From an uncultured Bacteroidia bacterium (GTDB lineage: Bacteria; Bacteroidota; Bacteroidia; Bacteroidales; Prolixibacteraceae), in contig CAIVMQ010000031.1 of the NCBI GenBank assembly GCA_903907075.1, positions 1-64,000 of the forward strand: DNA of 64,000 bases. Reading direction: 5' to 3'. Positions 1 through 8,061 of the stretch are shown piece by piece; the stretch's first letter is position 1, and each line of letters begins with the position of its first letter. The notes under the pieces are model-generated. The model was not told where the DNA came from and did not search any database. It was given only the letters and a program-made list of their open reading frames with translations. The translations under genes and the position numbers were made by a program.

Positions 1-899
1 ATAATTAATTCAACTGATTCCGGTTGTTCAATATTTGTGCATTTCCATTTGTTTATCCCAAGATTGAAAAAATTGCTTAATGCCCTAATAACCAGTGTTG
101 TACCATTTGCCTTGCCCTCACGTGAATAGCCTGCAATATGAGGCGTGCCCAGATCAACCAGATTAAGAAGTTCTTGATCTAAATCAGGTTCATTCTCCCA
201 GCAATCAATCACGGCTCCTGAGATCTGTCCTGTTTTTAACGCATTTTTAAGCGATTCATTATTTATTACCTCACCCCGGCACGAATTGATTAATATAGGA
301 CTTTTATTTAATGTTTTAAAAAATTGATAATCTGCGAGATGGTATGTTTTATCTGATCCATCCATGTTAAGCGGAACGTGCAAGGTGATAATATCTGAAT
401 GATCTAATAATTCATCTAACTGCACAAATCCTTTATCTCCTTCAGCTTTTGCTCGCGGTGGATCATTGAGCAATATTTTCATCCCTAATATTTCACAAAG
501 ACGTTGCACTTTTTTTCCAACATTACCCACTCCAATAATTCCGATGGTCTTATCTTTAAGCAAGAATTGGTGTTTTTCGGCCATTACTATTAAGGCCGAA
601 GCGATATACTGCTCAACTGACTTGGAGTTACATCCCGGGGCATTTGTCCAGTTAATACCCTGTTGGATGCAATATTCGGTGTCAATATGATCATATCCTA
701 TGGTTGCAGTTGCAATAAATTTAACGTTTGATCCGGATAGTAAATTGGCATTGCAAATAGTACGAGTTCTGGTGATCAGCGCATCCGCATCTTTGACGAT
801 TTCTGCTGTAGTCTGTTCCGCCGGAAGATATAATACTTCAGCAAAAGGCTCTAATGCCCCAATGATATAGGGAATCTTATCGTCAATTACGATCTTCAT
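1..899 (-). CDS. pdxB: Erythronate-4-phosphate dehydrogenase, C-terminal part outside window
   Basis: NAD-dependent 2-hydroxyacid dehydrogenase that oxidises 4-phospho-D-erythronate in the deoxyxylulose-5-phosphate-dependent pyridoxal phosphate pathway. The 299 visible residues start with ATG at 899 and run off the left edge, so the PdxB-specific C-terminal dimerisation domain is not seen. The Rossmann motif GVGNVG is at residues 123-128. The catalytic Arg-Glu-His set of the family is visible as R208 in SCRGEV, E237 in ENEPD and H254 in PHIAGYS. The stretch NAPGCNSKSVEQY is typical of PdxB rather than SerA. The gene lies only 18 bp downstream of the Gfo/Idh/MocA gene on the same strand, so it may be read from the uronate cluster transcript. 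Family assignment is strong. Confidence 0.9.
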   Translation of the reverse strand, partial: MKIVIDDKIPYIIGALEPFAEVLYLPAEQTTAEIVKDADALITRTRTICNANLLSGSNVKFIATATIGYDHIDTEYCIQQGINWTNAPGCNSKSVEQYIASALIVMAEKHQFLLKDKTIGIIGVGNVGKKVQRLCEILGMKILLNDPPRAKAEGDKGFVQLDELLDHSDIITLHVPLNMDGSDKTYHLADYQFFKTLNKSPILINSCRGEVINNESLKNALKTGQISGAVIDCWENEPDLDQELLNLVDLGTPHIAGYSREGKANGTTLVIRALSNFFNLGINKWKCTNIEQPESVELI

Positions 900-917
900 T
901 GTTTTTCAAGATTTTAT

Positions 918-1916
918 TTACAGCTTATTATTATAATAATTTTTTACCATCTCATCCATTACCCGGTTCGTGCGAGCCCCCGTAATTCCAGTAGATGGAG
1001 ATTCCCCCTTGCCCCTTAATGCTGCTACGATTTTCTCCATCAAAAAGCTTTGGACATGTTTAGGTCTCTCGAATAAAAATTCCTCTCGTCCAGCCCAATT
1101 TTCCAATACCACAGGATTTGATTTAAAGGTTGAAAATACTATTTTACCTTGATTTCCAATAATTTCAACTTCATCGAGGTTGTTTTTATCCGATGTCGTA
1201 AAGCACCATGTTCCTGTTCCGGCTACCCCTGTATCATGCATCCAATTTGCCATCACTAGATCTTCAGCAGGGTAGAGGCCCCCTTGATTTAATGCATTTG
1301 CTTTCACATTACTGATTGGACCAAGGATAAAATCGAGAAAATCGAGGGTATGCGAAGCTAAGTCAAATAATAATCCCCCTCCCGAAATTTCAGGCTGGTA
1401 GCGCCAGGAGGCGATCTTTGTCTCTGACTCACTTTCCGGGGGTTTATAATAGCGTATATTTACTAGTCTGATCGTTCCGATAGAATTTAAATCTATTAGC
1501 TCTTTCACCTTTGTAAACAAGGGGAGTGTTCGTCTGTAATAAGCTGAAAATAAAGGTGTACCTGTCTCATTTGAAATTTTAATCATCTCTAAACATTCGT
1601 TGTAGGTTCTGGCCATTGGCTTCTCTACGTAAACAGGTTTTCCAGCCCGCATCGCTTTTATAGCGTATTCCAGATGGGCGTTTGGTGGGGTCGCAATATA
1701 AACTGCATTTACTTCAGGATCATTAATGAGATCATCTCCGTTACTATACCATTTCGGAACATTGTGACGGATGGCATAATCTTTTGCGAGCTCTCCATTT
1801 CGGCGCATCACCGCAACCAGACTTGAATGAGGTGTTAACTGCAATGGAGGTCCACTTTTAACTTCAGTCACATCACCACAACCAATCAATCCCCATTTTA
1901 CTTCTTCTAATACCAT
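918..1916 (-). CDS. Gfo/Idh/MocA family oxidoreductase
   Basis: NAD(P)-dependent oxidoreductase of about 332 residues, probably acting on a sugar or sugar acid. The N-terminal Rossmann domain has GCGDVT at residues 12-17 and the family EKP motif at 98-100, where the Lys is catalytic. A C-terminal Gfo/Idh/MocA alpha/beta domain follows. The reading frame is open upstream to an ATG at 2015, but that would overlap the preceding gene by 95 bp and add residues unlike the family. The ATG at 1916, directly before the Rossmann strand and 4 bp after the stop of the LarA homologue, is the better start. This tight spacing implies translational coupling. The substrate cannot be told from sequence; the uronate context suggests a related sugar acid. 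Confidence 0.85.
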   Translation of the reverse strand: MVLEEVKWGLIGCGDVTEVKSGPPLQLTPHSSLVAVMRRNGELAKDYAIRHNVPKWYSNGDDLINDPEVNAVYIATPPNAHLEYAIKAMRAGKPVYVEKPMARTYNECLEMIKISNETGTPLFSAYYRRTLPLFTKVKELIDLNSIGTIRLVNIRYYKPPESESETKIASWRYQPEISGGGLLFDLASHTLDFLDFILGPISNVKANALNQGGLYPAEDLVMANWMHDTGVAGTGTWCFTTSDKNNLDEVEIIGNQGKIVFSTFKSNPVVLENWAGREEFLFERPKHVQSFLMEKIVAALRGKGESPSTGITGARTNRVMDEMVKNYYNNKL

Positions 1917-1920
1917 AAAT

Positions 1921-3207
1921 TTAGTCTTTAAATCTTTCGCGAACGGCCCAAAGTCCGATTGCCGGATTTGAAATATAATAAAATTGTTCACCTTTATCGT
2001 TGATATTCCACCCATCTTTTAATTGATCTGGATTATAAATTGAAATCATCTCCTTTATATTTCCATAGTTAAATCCCACGCTCTCAATCTCTTGTTTAGT
2101 TAGATTCTCTTTTTCATCTCCGGGACAGTAAGTTACGGAGAATCTATCTTCAGTAGAGCCATGAATAAGATGAGCTGCTGCGCTTAGATTATCCCTGAGA
2201 TCCTTATTTTCGCGTACGATTTTTAAGGTGTTAGGTGTACCAAAATAACCATATTTCCGTATCAACCGATCTATCTCTTTGTCCTCTCCAAACTCTTTAA
2301 GTGCTGGTGCTAAGACAATTAATTCGCCTCCGTCAGCTATTGCCATTCGTGTCCGATAAATCGATTTATTTCCCAGCCAGGTTGATTTGAATTCTGATGG
2401 ATCGAGGTACACCACAACTTTTTTCATTGGGCGATCAAGAAGGGTGAAATTGGCTTCAAGTGAAAGATGAGCTGCAGCCTTGAAAACATCCTGGTCATCA
2501 CCAATATATAATCCTCGGACTTTTAATTTACCCGATTCATCCATTCCTACCACGGTTAGAATATAGAGGATAGGCAGATGGTTGGCGAAATGGTGACTCG
2601 CGTAATTAAAGATCTTACGAACAGGCGTTTGGGCTCTTCCCATCATCTTCTCCATCCCAAATGCGGCACCGATAAAATGACTTTTATTAATCCCTTCGGC
2701 ACCGCCAGTCCCTATAAAGATGTTCTTATTGTAGTTTGCCATCCCAACAACCTCATGAGGAACAACCTGTCCAATGGATAATATTAGGTCAAACCCACCT
2801 TCGACAAGCAGTTTGTTCACCTGTGCAGGCCATGCAAAATCAACTGCATCGTCTGATACCTCTCTGATAAATTCTGCGGGTACCTCACCTAATGTTACGA
2901 TATCATTTCGCCAATCGTGGATACGGAATAAATTTTGAGGAACTTCGCCAAACATCTCCGTAATTTGGTGCTCGCTCATGGGCGAATGTGTACCTAATGC
3001 CGGTAAAATATCTGTGAGCTTTTCGCCATAATAGTCATATGCATAACGAGTTAGTTCGCCTGCATGCGACGCAAGCCTTGTAAAGTCAGGTGGAATGGCC
3101 AAAACTTTATTTTTTTTGCCTAACAGCGATAAGGCAGTATATAGACCCTCCTTTAAATCATCAGCAGTAAGATCAGCCTGAGGTGTACCTGTTTGAAAGT
3201 ATATCAT
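1921..3207 (-). CDS. LarA-family nickel-dependent racemase/epimerase homologue
   Basis: 428-residue member of the lactate racemase (LarA, DUF2088) superfamily, which uses a nickel-pincer nucleotide cofactor to racemise or epimerise 2-hydroxyacids. Residues matching the known LarA active site can be placed by spacing: D41 and R44 in DFTR, H74 in GTHSP, H151 in VPHE, K161 ten residues on (the Lys that tethers the pincer) and H177 sixteen further (nickel ligand). It lies between a KDG-kinase-like gene and a Gfo/Idh/MocA oxidoreductase in a hexuronate cluster, so a six-carbon aldonate is a more likely substrate than lactate. Characterised superfamily members include D-gluconate 2-epimerases; mannonate/gluconate epimerisation is my inference. 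The cofactor genes larB, larC and larE are not in the window. Confidence 0.82.
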   Translation of the reverse strand: MIYFQTGTPQADLTADDLKEGLYTALSLLGKKNKVLAIPPDFTRLASHAGELTRYAYDYYGEKLTDILPALGTHSPMSEHQITEMFGEVPQNLFRIHDWRNDIVTLGEVPAEFIREVSDDAVDFAWPAQVNKLLVEGGFDLILSIGQVVPHEVVGMANYNKNIFIGTGGAEGINKSHFIGAAFGMEKMMGRAQTPVRKIFNYASHHFANHLPILYILTVVGMDESGKLKVRGLYIGDDQDVFKAAAHLSLEANFTLLDRPMKKVVVYLDPSEFKSTWLGNKSIYRTRMAIADGGELIVLAPALKEFGEDKEIDRLIRKYGYFGTPNTLKIVRENKDLRDNLSAAAHLIHGSTEDRFSVTYCPGDEKENLTKQEIESVGFNYGNIKEMISIYNPDQLKDGWNINDKGEQFYYISNPAIGLWAVRERFKD

Positions 3208-3307
3208 TTTTGTTTTTTAAGGGTCTTCTAAGTGTTTAAAAATCAATAGAAAATGTTAGCCAAAGGTTTTATATAACTGACATAACTGGATGGATCCTAA
3301 AGTCATG

Positions 3308-4387
3308 TTATCTTTTTACGCGGGCATTTCCTTCCCAAATACTCCAGACCATCTCTTCGTCTGCCGGTTGGGCATAGTCTGTTAAAAAAGTGGTAGCTAA
3401 TGCACCTGATGCCCATCCAAACTGAACCCATTTCTCGGGTTGCCATTGGCGTAGTATACCATAAAGTAACCCTCCAACAAAACCATCCCCCCCACCTATT
3501 CGGTCAAGAACAGTAATTTTACGCGGTTGTATGGTATGCCAATTGTCACCATCTAACATTATTGCCCCCCAAAGGTGTTCATCAGAGCTGATTACCTGGC
3601 GAAGTGTTGTGGCGAATATGGATGTATCGGGGAATGCTTTTTTGACTCTGCTAATCATCTCCTTAAAAGCATCAATCTCATTTTCAATACCTTTTCCACC
3701 AGACTCAGGACCTTTTATCCCCAGGCACAGCTGAAAATCTTCTTCGTTCCCGATTAATATATCGGATAGTGAAGCAATTTCGGTAAAAAGTTTTTTTAGT
3801 TCATTTTCACGTCCCTTCCAAAAGGAGGCTCTATAGTTTAAATCAAAAGAGATACGTGTACCGAATTTTTTTGCAATCCTAGCGATTTGGAGACAGAATT
3901 CACTAGTTTCAGGAGATAAGGCAGCAATTAATCCTGATAGATGGACAATTTGAACTCCCTGTTTTTCGAAGATTAAATTTAAGTTGAAGTCTTTACTATT
4001 TAGTGTTCTACCAACTTCTCCGGCACGGTCGTTTTGCACTCTGGGCCCACGAGCACCCATGCCGCTATCGGCAATATTAAATTGATGACGATATCCCCAT
4101 GGATCACCTTGTGGGACTTCAGGGCCCTCAAAACTCATATTACGACTTCTCAAATTACTTTTTATAAATTGAGCAATAGGACTATCTTTTACAAAGGTTG
4201 TAAGTACTTTAACTGGTAGATTTAGATACGAAGCAATACTTGCAACATTTGTCTCGGCACTTGTGGCGTACATTTGAAATAGTTCACTCGCATGTACCGG
4301 TTGACCGTTTACCGGTGTTATTCGGACACCCATGCTTGTTGGGACCAACAGAGCCCATTCAAATTCCCCTTTTAATTGAAGTGACAT
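3308..4387 (-). CDS. kdgK: PfkB-family sugar kinase, probably 2-keto-3-deoxygluconate kinase
   Basis: 359-residue ribokinase-fold kinase that would phosphorylate 2-keto-3-deoxy-D-gluconate to KDPG, the last activation step of hexuronate breakdown. The PfkB C-terminal signature appears as RIGGGDGF, with the catalytic base at D301 and the anion-hole glycines just before it. FDLNYR at 181-186 is characteristic of KdgK-like members. The N-terminal part is slightly unusual in having LVPTSMGVRITP where many kinases have a canonical GE motif. It sits 100 bp upstream of the LarA homologue and 91 bp downstream of the SDR gene on the same strand. PfkB membership is certain; KDG as substrate rests on context and overall resemblance. 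Confidence 0.83.
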   Translation of the reverse strand: MSLQLKGEFEWALLVPTSMGVRITPVNGQPVHASELFQMYATSAETNVASIASYLNLPVKVLTTFVKDSPIAQFIKSNLRSRNMSFEGPEVPQGDPWGYRHQFNIADSGMGARGPRVQNDRAGEVGRTLNSKDFNLNLIFEKQGVQIVHLSGLIAALSPETSEFCLQIARIAKKFGTRISFDLNYRASFWKGRENELKKLFTEIASLSDILIGNEEDFQLCLGIKGPESGGKGIENEIDAFKEMISRVKKAFPDTSIFATTLRQVISSDEHLWGAIMLDGDNWHTIQPRKITVLDRIGGGDGFVGGLLYGILRQWQPEKWVQFGWASGALATTFLTDYAQPADEEMVWSIWEGNARVKR

Positions 4388-4478
4388 TTGTATATTTTAT
4401 TAATTATCAGAAATATGCATATAAAATAAATAGTTTTAATCTTGATTATTGTGTTGTTAATTAACAAAAAGCATAACC

Positions 4479-5330
4479 TTAAACGCCGCTATAGGCATTA
4501 AATCCTCCATCTACAGGGATCACAATTCCCGTAACAAACGCCGATAGATCGGATAACAGATATAAGGCTGCCCCTTGCAGATCATCGGGCTCTCCAAATT
4601 TTCCCATTGGAGTATTAGTTACAATTTTGTTTCCACGTGGTGAGTAGGCCCCTGTCTTCTCATCAATAACTAAAAAACGATTCTGATTTGTAATAAAGAA
4701 GCCTGGAGCTACTGCATTAACACGAATTCCAGCTTTGGCTAAGTGGACGGCAAGCCATTCTGTAAAGTTGTTTACAGCTGCTTTAGCCGCTGAATATGCA
4801 GGGATTTTAGTTAAAGGATGGTAGGAGTTCATCGAAGATACATTTAAAACAACTCCTGAACCTTTTTTAAGCATGTCTTGAGTGAAAACCATGCTAGGTA
4901 ATACGGTACCTTTAAAATTAAGGGCAAAAACCTGATCAAATCCCTCCATTTGTAGCCCGTAAAATGTTTTATCCAAATCTAACGACTCTGATTGCTTGAT
5001 CTCTTCAACTTGCGTTGTGGCAAGAGGAGAGTTTCCTCCTGCACAATTTATTAACAGATCGATTGGTCCAAGGATTCTATTTATTTCAATTTTAGCCTTT
5101 ACCAGCGATTCTTTGTCAAGCACATCTGCCTTAACCCCAATGACAGTTGCATTAAATTCATCTGATATTTCAGCAGCTGTTTCCTGAGCTCGTTGAATGT
5201 TCCGACCAATAATGGCAACTTTTGTCCCTACAGAAGCCAGTGCTTTTACAATTGAGATCCCGATAATGCCAGATCCTCCGGTCACAACACAGATTTTTCC
5301 ATTAAGGTCGTCAAATGATAATTTTCTCAT
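4479..5330 (-). CDS. SDR-family oxidoreductase, likely fructuronate reductase (mannonate oxidoreductase)
   Basis: 283-residue classical short-chain dehydrogenase. The cofactor-binding glycine motif TGGSGIIG is at residues 17-24, Asn-Ala-Gly-like NCAGG at 95-99, Ser near 165-166, and the catalytic pair Y179 and K183 in YSAAK. The C-terminal half contains NAVAPGFFITNQNR, which resembles SDR-type D-mannonate oxidoreductases that replace the long-chain UxuB enzyme in many Bacteroidota and Firmicutes. The likely reaction is NAD(P)H-dependent conversion of D-fructuronate to D-mannonate. It follows the LacI regulator gene by 36 bp and precedes kdgK. The specific substrate is inferred from this context together with uxaC and the UxaE-like gene. 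Confidence 0.8.
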   Translation of the reverse strand: MRKLSFDDLNGKICVVTGGSGIIGISIVKALASVGTKVAIIGRNIQRAQETAAEISDEFNATVIGVKADVLDKESLVKAKIEINRILGPIDLLINCAGGNSPLATTQVEEIKQSESLDLDKTFYGLQMEGFDQVFALNFKGTVLPSMVFTQDMLKKGSGVVLNVSSMNSYHPLTKIPAYSAAKAAVNNFTEWLAVHLAKAGIRVNAVAPGFFITNQNRFLVIDEKTGAYSPRGNKIVTNTPMGKFGEPDDLQGAALYLLSDLSAFVTGIVIPVDGGFNAYSGV

Positions 5331-5366
5331 CTCGTTTTTTTGTTTTATTTCTTGAGCTTCGCTCTA

Positions 5367-6419
5367 TTACAATGAGCTGTTATAGCTTAAATTTTCAGCA
5401 GTGATAATATCAATCGATGTATAATTGGCCTTTTTTACAATTTCTTTCCGTACAAGCTGATCAAATAGCAGATTTACTGCTTCAAATCCTTGTTTTTCAG
5501 GATTTTGATTAAGCAAGAAATCGATTTTACCTTGCTTGAGTAATTCAATATTTTTAGGTATTAGGTCATAACCGATAATCTTAGGACGATCGGGCATGTT
5601 ATTGAATAATCTGGTTACCAGATGTACTTTTGAATTAGTTACAAAAACTGCATCGATAGAGTCTATTTTTGATATACTGGTATTGAGGCTTTTCGCTGTT
5701 TCCAGCTCGTCTGCTGAGACTTCCATTTTTATAATTCGATGTGATTTTTGTGCAACAGTTTCGAAATAGGTTAAAAAGCCCTCTTCTCGCAATAACAAGT
5801 GGTTTGCATTTTGTAAATCCTTGGTTATATGGATCATGATAATGTTGCTGTTGGGAGATATACCGTAGTCTACCAGTTTAGCTGCAACGTAACCACTCTG
5901 AACCGAATCCTGGACAATGAAACTAATTGGATTAGAGTCTTTTAGATTAGAATCTATAAATACATAGGGTATTGATTTCTGATCGAGTATTGTGGTAAAT
6001 TCAAGGGATTCACGTTTTCCCCATGGCGCTAACAGCACGCAGTCGGGTTTTATTGCTAATAGTTTGATGCTCTCTTTAAGAAAAGATTCCGGGTCTTCAA
6101 GTCTAAAGTGAAATTCCTGAAGTCTTATGCCATATGGGGTTAATTGGGCTACAGCCTTTGCAATTCCTTCTTGAGGTTTAGTCCAGAATGAATCTTTTCC
6201 AGAGGAACGGGGAATCAATGATGCTAACGTAATTATTTTTTTTGAGGCTAAAGAACTAGCTAAAATATTGGGTTTGTAATTGAATTCATCGATTATTTGT
6301 AAGATTTTTGTTTTTGTGTCTAACGAGACTTCTCCCCGCTGGTGAAGGACGCGATCGACTGTGCCGATTGAAACACCCGCTTTTTTTGCAATATCCAGAA
6401 TTCGTATGTTCTTTGTCAT
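5367..6419 (-). CDS. LacI-family transcriptional regulator of the uronate cluster
   Basis: Regulator of about 350 residues with an N-terminal LacI helix-turn-helix (ILDIAKKAGVSIGTVDRVL, from residue 7) and a periplasmic-binding-protein-like effector domain from about residue 60. An in-frame ATG at 6428 would add three residues; 6419 is chosen because it places the helix-turn-helix at the usual distance from the N-terminus. It heads the minus-strand arm, with the SDR gene 36 bp downstream. Two LacI-type palindromes at 6576-6589 and 6665-6680 lie in the divergent region and are its obvious targets. It probably represses both arms and is released by a uronate or pathway intermediate; the effector is not known. 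Confidence 0.85.
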   Translation of the reverse strand: MTKNIRILDIAKKAGVSIGTVDRVLHQRGEVSLDTKTKILQIIDEFNYKPNILASSLASKKIITLASLIPRSSGKDSFWTKPQEGIAKAVAQLTPYGIRLQEFHFRLEDPESFLKESIKLLAIKPDCVLLAPWGKRESLEFTTILDQKSIPYVFIDSNLKDSNPISFIVQDSVQSGYVAAKLVDYGISPNSNIIMIHITKDLQNANHLLLREEGFLTYFETVAQKSHRIIKMEVSADELETAKSLNTSISKIDSIDAVFVTNSKVHLVTRLFNNMPDRPKIIGYDLIPKNIELLKQGKIDFLLNQNPEKQGFEAVNLLFDQLVRKEIVKKANYTSIDIITAENLSYNSSL

Positions 6420-6575
6420 CAGAAACAAGTTTGTTTAGATTAAAAGTAGTGAAAAATAGAAGGTGAAATTTAAGGTGTCAATTTTTCTATTTTAAATTCA
6501 TTCAAAAATTAAACGAAAAACAATCGATGTTTTTGTGTATAATTGCCAGCAAAAATAATCCTATTTATTCAATTT

Positions 6576-6589
6576 CGTGTACGAACACG
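6576..6589. promoter_or_regulatory. Putative LacI-family operator O1
   Basis: CGTGTACGAACACG is a dyad with CGTGT/ACACG arms and a central CG, the standard shape of a LacI-family operator. Its right flank GGATA is shared with the second site exactly 90 bp away. It lies about 157 bp upstream of the regulator start on one side and 174 bp upstream of uxaE on the other. Binding by the adjacent LacI-type protein is inferred. Confidence 0.6.
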
Positions 6590-6664
6590 GATAAAATGTT
6601 TAATAACATAGTTTAGTTTATTTTCTCCCTGAATTGGACTTGTAAAATGTCTCTTATTTTATTT

Positions 6665-6680
6665 CCGTTTGCGCACACGG
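6665..6680. promoter_or_regulatory. Putative LacI-family operator O2
   Basis: CCGTTTGCGCACACGG is a 16-bp dyad with one symmetric mismatch pair and the central CG typical of LacI-family sites. Aligned to O1 it shares the right half ACACGGATA and much of the left half. The centres of the two sites are 90 bp apart, compatible with DNA looping between them. Confidence 0.6.
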
Positions 6681-6762
6681 ATATTATGATTTGTAATTGT
6701 TATACTTTAAGTAATTATAGTAAGATATCATTATTTCAGTAATTTAATAAAATTAGTTAAAT

Positions 6763-8010
6763 ATGAAGATTGAAAAGTACAGTTTAGGTGTTGGAGACCG
6801 TTTTGGACACCAAGGAGAGGCTCAGTTAAGGGCAATAATTAACGCAGTGAAATTGGGTATTGATCTGGTTCCTGTTTGGAATAAATCCAATCGCGAACAT
6901 TCCTATATACACTCTAAACCATCAGATACGAGAATAGAAGCTGATGATGCTGTTAAAGCTCTTTCATTTCCGGGTAATTATTATGTTGATGCAGATCATA
7001 TAAACCTTTCAAATGTTCAAGGTTTTTTGGATTCATCAGATTTCTTTACTCTTGATGTGGCAAGTAAAATAGGAACTTCCTCGTCAGAACAGGATCTGGA
7101 ATTGTTTTTGCATTCAACAAAAAAATATTCAGGCAAGCTATATATTCCGGGTATCGATTCTCCTTTTGAGGTTTCCGAAGAGTTATTGATGTCGATTGCT
7201 CAGAAATTTTTGGCAGCTATTAAAGAGGCTGGAAAAATTTATCAATATATTAAGGATCAGAAAGGTGCTGCTAATTTTATTACAGAGGTCTCTATCGACG
7301 AAGTAGAAGTTCCTCAAACTCCTGTTGAGTTATTTTTTATCCTTCAGATGATTGCTTATCAGAATATTCCTATTCAAACTATTGCCCCTAAGTTTACCGG
7401 TAGGTTTAATAAAGGTGTTAATTATGTTGGTGATGTTGCCCAATTCGCTAAAGAGTTTGAACACGATGTTTTAGTAATCGATTATGCGGTAAAGGAATTT
7501 GGACTTCCTGATAATCTTAAACTTAGTGTGCATTCGGGATCTGATAAATTTTCTATTTATCCTGAAATTTCCAGAATAATTCGCAAATATGATAAGGGAA
7601 TTCATGTTAAGACTGCTGGTACAACATGGCTTGAGGAGGTCATTGGATTAGCTCTTGCTGGGGGAGATGCGCTTGATTTGGCAAAACACATCTATAAAAC
7701 CGCCTTGATTCGACAAGATGAGTTGTGTGCCCCTTATGCTGATGTAATAGATATCTGTCAAGAGCAACTGCCAACGGCAGAAGAAGTTGACCTGTGGGAT
7801 AGTCAAAAATTTGCAAATACACTTCGCCATATTCCAAATCATCCGGATTATAATCCCAATTTTAGACAGTTGATTCATGTTGGCTATAAAATTGCCGCTG
7901 AAAGTGGCGTGCATTTTACTGAATTATTGGAAAAGCACCATGAGATTATTGGAAAATGCGTTGAAGAAAACCTTTTTGAACGTCATTTAAAAAGGCTTTT
8001 TGAGCTTTAG
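6763..8010 (+). CDS. uxaE: Tagaturonate epimerase-like protein (UxaE family)
   Basis: 415-residue protein resembling the UxaE family, which interconverts D-tagaturonate and D-fructuronate at C3 and so merges galacturonate and glucuronate breakdown without UxaA/UxaB. The N-terminal signature GVGDRFGHQG at residues 9-18 is the part I recognise; the rest is a soluble alpha/beta protein with no signal peptide or membrane segment. It is the first gene of the plus arm, with uxaC 51 bp downstream and the hexuronate transporter after that, which fits the role well. The start is ATG at 6763, with A-rich upstream sequence and no Shine-Dalgarno. Identification is by family resemblance plus context; I cannot assign individual catalytic residues. 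Confidence 0.78.
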   Translation: MKIEKYSLGVGDRFGHQGEAQLRAIINAVKLGIDLVPVWNKSNREHSYIHSKPSDTRIEADDAVKALSFPGNYYVDADHINLSNVQGFLDSSDFFTLDVASKIGTSSSEQDLELFLHSTKKYSGKLYIPGIDSPFEVSEELLMSIAQKFLAAIKEAGKIYQYIKDQKGAANFITEVSIDEVEVPQTPVELFFILQMIAYQNIPIQTIAPKFTGRFNKGVNYVGDVAQFAKEFEHDVLVIDYAVKEFGLPDNLKLSVHSGSDKFSIYPEISRIIRKYDKGIHVKTAGTTWLEEVIGLALAGGDALDLAKHIYKTALIRQDELCAPYADVIDICQEQLPTAEEVDLWDSQKFANTLRHIPNHPDYNPNFRQLIHVGYKIAAESGVHFTELLEKHHEIIGKCVEENLFERHLKRLFEL

Positions 8011-8061
8011 GTATTTTTTTAAATCATTTGTATAATAACTATTTGCTATATATCTATTGCT

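Larger units (their letters stand above)
6429..6762. other. Divergent intergenic region of the uronate cluster
   Basis: This 334-bp A+T-rich region separates the LacI-type gene from the uxaE-like gene and contains no ORF I can support. It carries two operator-like palindromes, listed separately. A TATACTTT stretch at 6701-6708, about 55 bp before the uxaE start, could serve as a -7 box, but I find no properly spaced -33 element for it. Confidence 0.6.

Noticed and set aside
466-690. 74-codon plus-strand frame
   Set aside because: It is antisense to pdxB, whose motifs are intact; the product has no recognisable feature.
1917-2015. N-terminal extension of the Gfo/Idh/MocA frame to the ATG at 2015
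   Set aside because: It overlaps the end of the LarA homologue by 95 bp, and the added residues are not part of the Rossmann fold; ATG at 1916 fits better.
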